This document shows, piece by piece, positions 5,806-6,798 of a stretch of 6,798 bases of DNA (its first letter is position 1; each line of letters opens with the position of its first letter). Below the pieces are notes generated by a model that saw nothing but the letters and a program-made list of their open reading frames with translations, did not search any database and was not told the DNA's origin. Source of the DNA: Candidatus Falkowbacteria bacterium CG1_02_41_21 (GTDB taxonomy: Bacteria > Patescibacteriota > Patescibacteriia > Patescibacteriales > UBA12465); the NCBI GenBank assembly GCA_001871235.1, contig MNUV01000047.1, forward strand, positions 1 through 6,798, written 5' to 3'. Position numbers and translations under genes: made by a program.

Positions 5806-6206
5806 TTAATCAGTTATAAACCCAAAATGACGCAAGGCGGGTAAAATATTCGGGGCTAAAGGCTCCTGTTTCAAATCAGCAATATTGATCCAGGCCCATT
5901 TTCTGATATCACTGCCCGGTTTAATCTCTCCGATTTTTTGCGCCAAATAATGGACTAGAATAACATCAATTTGACCCGCATCAGTTTCTTTAATGGTATG
6001 CAATAAAAGGGGGTATTGTTTAAAATCTTGATCTCCAGTCCCATTTCCTCCATTACTTCCCTTTTGGCAGTGGTAATTAAATCAACCTCCATACTCTCCA
6101 CTCGTCCGCCACAAAACTTCCAAAAATCAGTATCGCCGTGCTGGTTTAACAAAACCTTATTGTCTTCAACAATTACCGGCCCGGAAGCAATAATAATCTT
6201 AGGCAT
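5806..6206 (-). pseudogene. Nudix hydrolase interrupted by a one-base frameshift
   Basis: Nudix enzymes hydrolyse nucleoside diphosphates linked to another group, often to clean up or recycle nucleotides. The first 83-codon frame (ATG at 6206) has IIIASGPVIVEDNKVLLNQH, WKFCGGRVE and most of the Nudix box with the catalytic REVMEEMG; the spacing between GGRVESME and REV is one residue longer than the GX5EX7REUXEEXGU consensus. It then runs out of frame, and the C-terminal half (HTIKETDAGQIDVILVHYL through KWAWINIADL to FGFITD) continues in another frame down to the stop at 5806. The frames join cleanly at a run of five G (6009-6013 on the plus strand): one more base restores TPLLLHTIKE and a 133-aa protein of normal Nudix size. 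Both halves look well conserved, so a sequencing or assembly error in the homopolymer is as likely as a recent mutation. The gene sits 11 bp after GAPDH and 2 bp before the NuoF-like gene. Substrate cannot be predicted. Confidence 0.8.
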
Positions 6207-6217
6207 AATATTTATAA

Positions 6218-6798
6218 TTATTTTTTAGCAAACAAGACCGCCAAATCAGCTAGGCGATGGGAATAGCCCCATTCATTGTCATACCAAGCGGTAATTTTCA
6301 ATAAATCGCCGTCCACCACTTTAGTCATTGGTAAATCAACGATAGCGCTATAAGAATTACCGATAATATCGGTGGATACTAACGGTTCTTCACTGGCTTG
6401 GATAATGCCTTGATAGCGTTTCAGCTTGGCCACTTTTTTGAAAACGGCGTTAACCTTTTCCACACTCACTTTTTTCTTGGTAACAAAGACAATATCACAT
6501 AATGACCCCACTGGAGTCGGTACGCGAACGGCTAAACCGTCAAATTTATTTCTTAAAGATGGAATTGCTTCCGTCACCGACAAAGCGGCTCCGGTCGTAG
6601 TCGGCACCATATTCAAAGCGGCGGCGCGAGCCCGACGCAAATCTTTATGCGGTCCGTCCACCAAGTTCTGATCGGCGGTATAGGAATGGATGGTGGTCAT
6701 AATCGCTTTCTTGATGCCGAAATATTGCCGCACCACATCAGACACTGGGGCCAAACAATTAGTGGTGCAAGAAGCGCAAGAGAGCATCTTGTCGGTCT
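6218..6798 (-). CDS. gap: Glyceraldehyde-3-phosphate dehydrogenase, C-terminal part (cut by window edge)
   Basis: GAPDH oxidises glyceraldehyde-3-phosphate with phosphate and NAD(P)+ to 1,3-bisphosphoglycerate in glycolysis. The window holds the last 193 codons; the frame stays open through the right edge (TDK before the methionine at 6787), so that methionine is internal and the N-terminal nucleotide-binding fold lies outside. Seen are the active site SCASCTTNCLAP with the catalytic cysteine, the catalytic histidine in IHSYTADQ, the loop DGPHKDLRRARAAA, VPTTTGAA, AVRVPTPVGS and the C-terminal WYDNEWGYSHRLADL. The residue before ASC is Cys, where most GAPDHs have Asn (SNASCTTN). The proline in DGPHKD resembles NAD-preferring enzymes, but cofactor choice needs the missing half. 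It is upstream of the Nudix and NuoF-like genes with only 11 bp before the former, so it is probably co-transcribed with the hydrogenase genes, joining the NADH-producing step to the likely NADH-consuming one. Confidence 0.96.
   Translation of the reverse strand, partial: TDKMLSCASCTTNCLAPVSDVVRQYFGIKKAIMTTIHSYTADQNLVDGPHKDLRRARAAALNMVPTTTGAALSVTEAIPSLRNKFDGLAVRVPTPVGSLCDIVFVTKKKVSVEKVNAVFKKVAKLKRYQGIIQASEEPLVSTDIIGNSYSAIVDLPMTKVVDGDLLKITAWYDNEWGYSHRLADLAVLFAKK

Noticed and set aside
5806..6003. A separate 65-aa gene starting at TTG 6003.
   Set aside because: Its sequence is the C-terminal half of the Nudix hydrolase and the TTG is just an internal leucine codon after the frameshift.
6218..6787. 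A complete short GAPDH-like gene starting at the methionine at 6787.
   Set aside because: The frame continues upstream through TDK to the window edge and the methionine lies only a few residues before the catalytic cysteine, so it is internal to a full-length GAPDH.

Overview
The window looks like a compact, AT-rich piece of chromosome from an anaerobic, fermentative bacterium, probably of the Candidate Phyla Radiation (Patescibacteria) or a similarly reduced lineage. That placement is an inference from gene content and style: short intergenic gaps, A/T-rich start regions, an oxygen-sensitive [FeFe]-hydrogenase, small lineage-typical membrane proteins and a stand-alone PurO-type IMP cyclohydrolase. 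No rRNA, tRNA, CRISPR array or mobile element was seen.

Layout. Bases 1-205 hold no convincing gene: there is an orphan hairpin terminator pointing left, then a good sigma70-type promoter (TTGACA, 17 bp, TAATAT) feeding the only rightward gene, an IMP cyclohydrolase-like protein (206-949) with a strong Shine-Dalgarno. A perfect 13-bp hairpin flanked by A and T runs (1007-1039) separates it from everything else, which is transcribed leftward, and can terminate both convergent units.

The leftward unit, read from the right edge, is: the C-terminal two thirds of glyceraldehyde-3-phosphate dehydrogenase (cut by the window edge), a Nudix hydrolase broken by a single-base frameshift in a 5-G run, a short NuoF/HydB-like flavoprotein, an unrecognised 137-aa soluble protein translationally coupled to it (ATGA overlap), a 71-bp AT-rich gap that may hold an internal promoter, a 237-aa polytopic membrane protein, the 573-aa [FeFe]-hydrogenase catalytic subunit, a 176-aa ECF-S-like membrane protein, and a TM1266-type iron-only-hydrogenase-associated ACT-like protein.

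How the genes may work together (inference): GAPDH reduces NAD+ in glycolysis; the NuoF-like flavoprotein and the hydrogenase could re-oxidise NADH (possibly with reduced ferredoxin) by making H2. The set resembles the HydA/HydB part of the Thermotoga-type hydrogenase, but no NuoE/HydC-like subunit is present, the NuoF-like protein is unusually short with substitutions in its FMN/NADH motifs, and two membrane proteins flank HydA. The hydrogenase maturases HydE, HydF and HydG are not in this window. The most unusual part is this reduced hydrogenase module with one unidentified soluble and two membrane companions.
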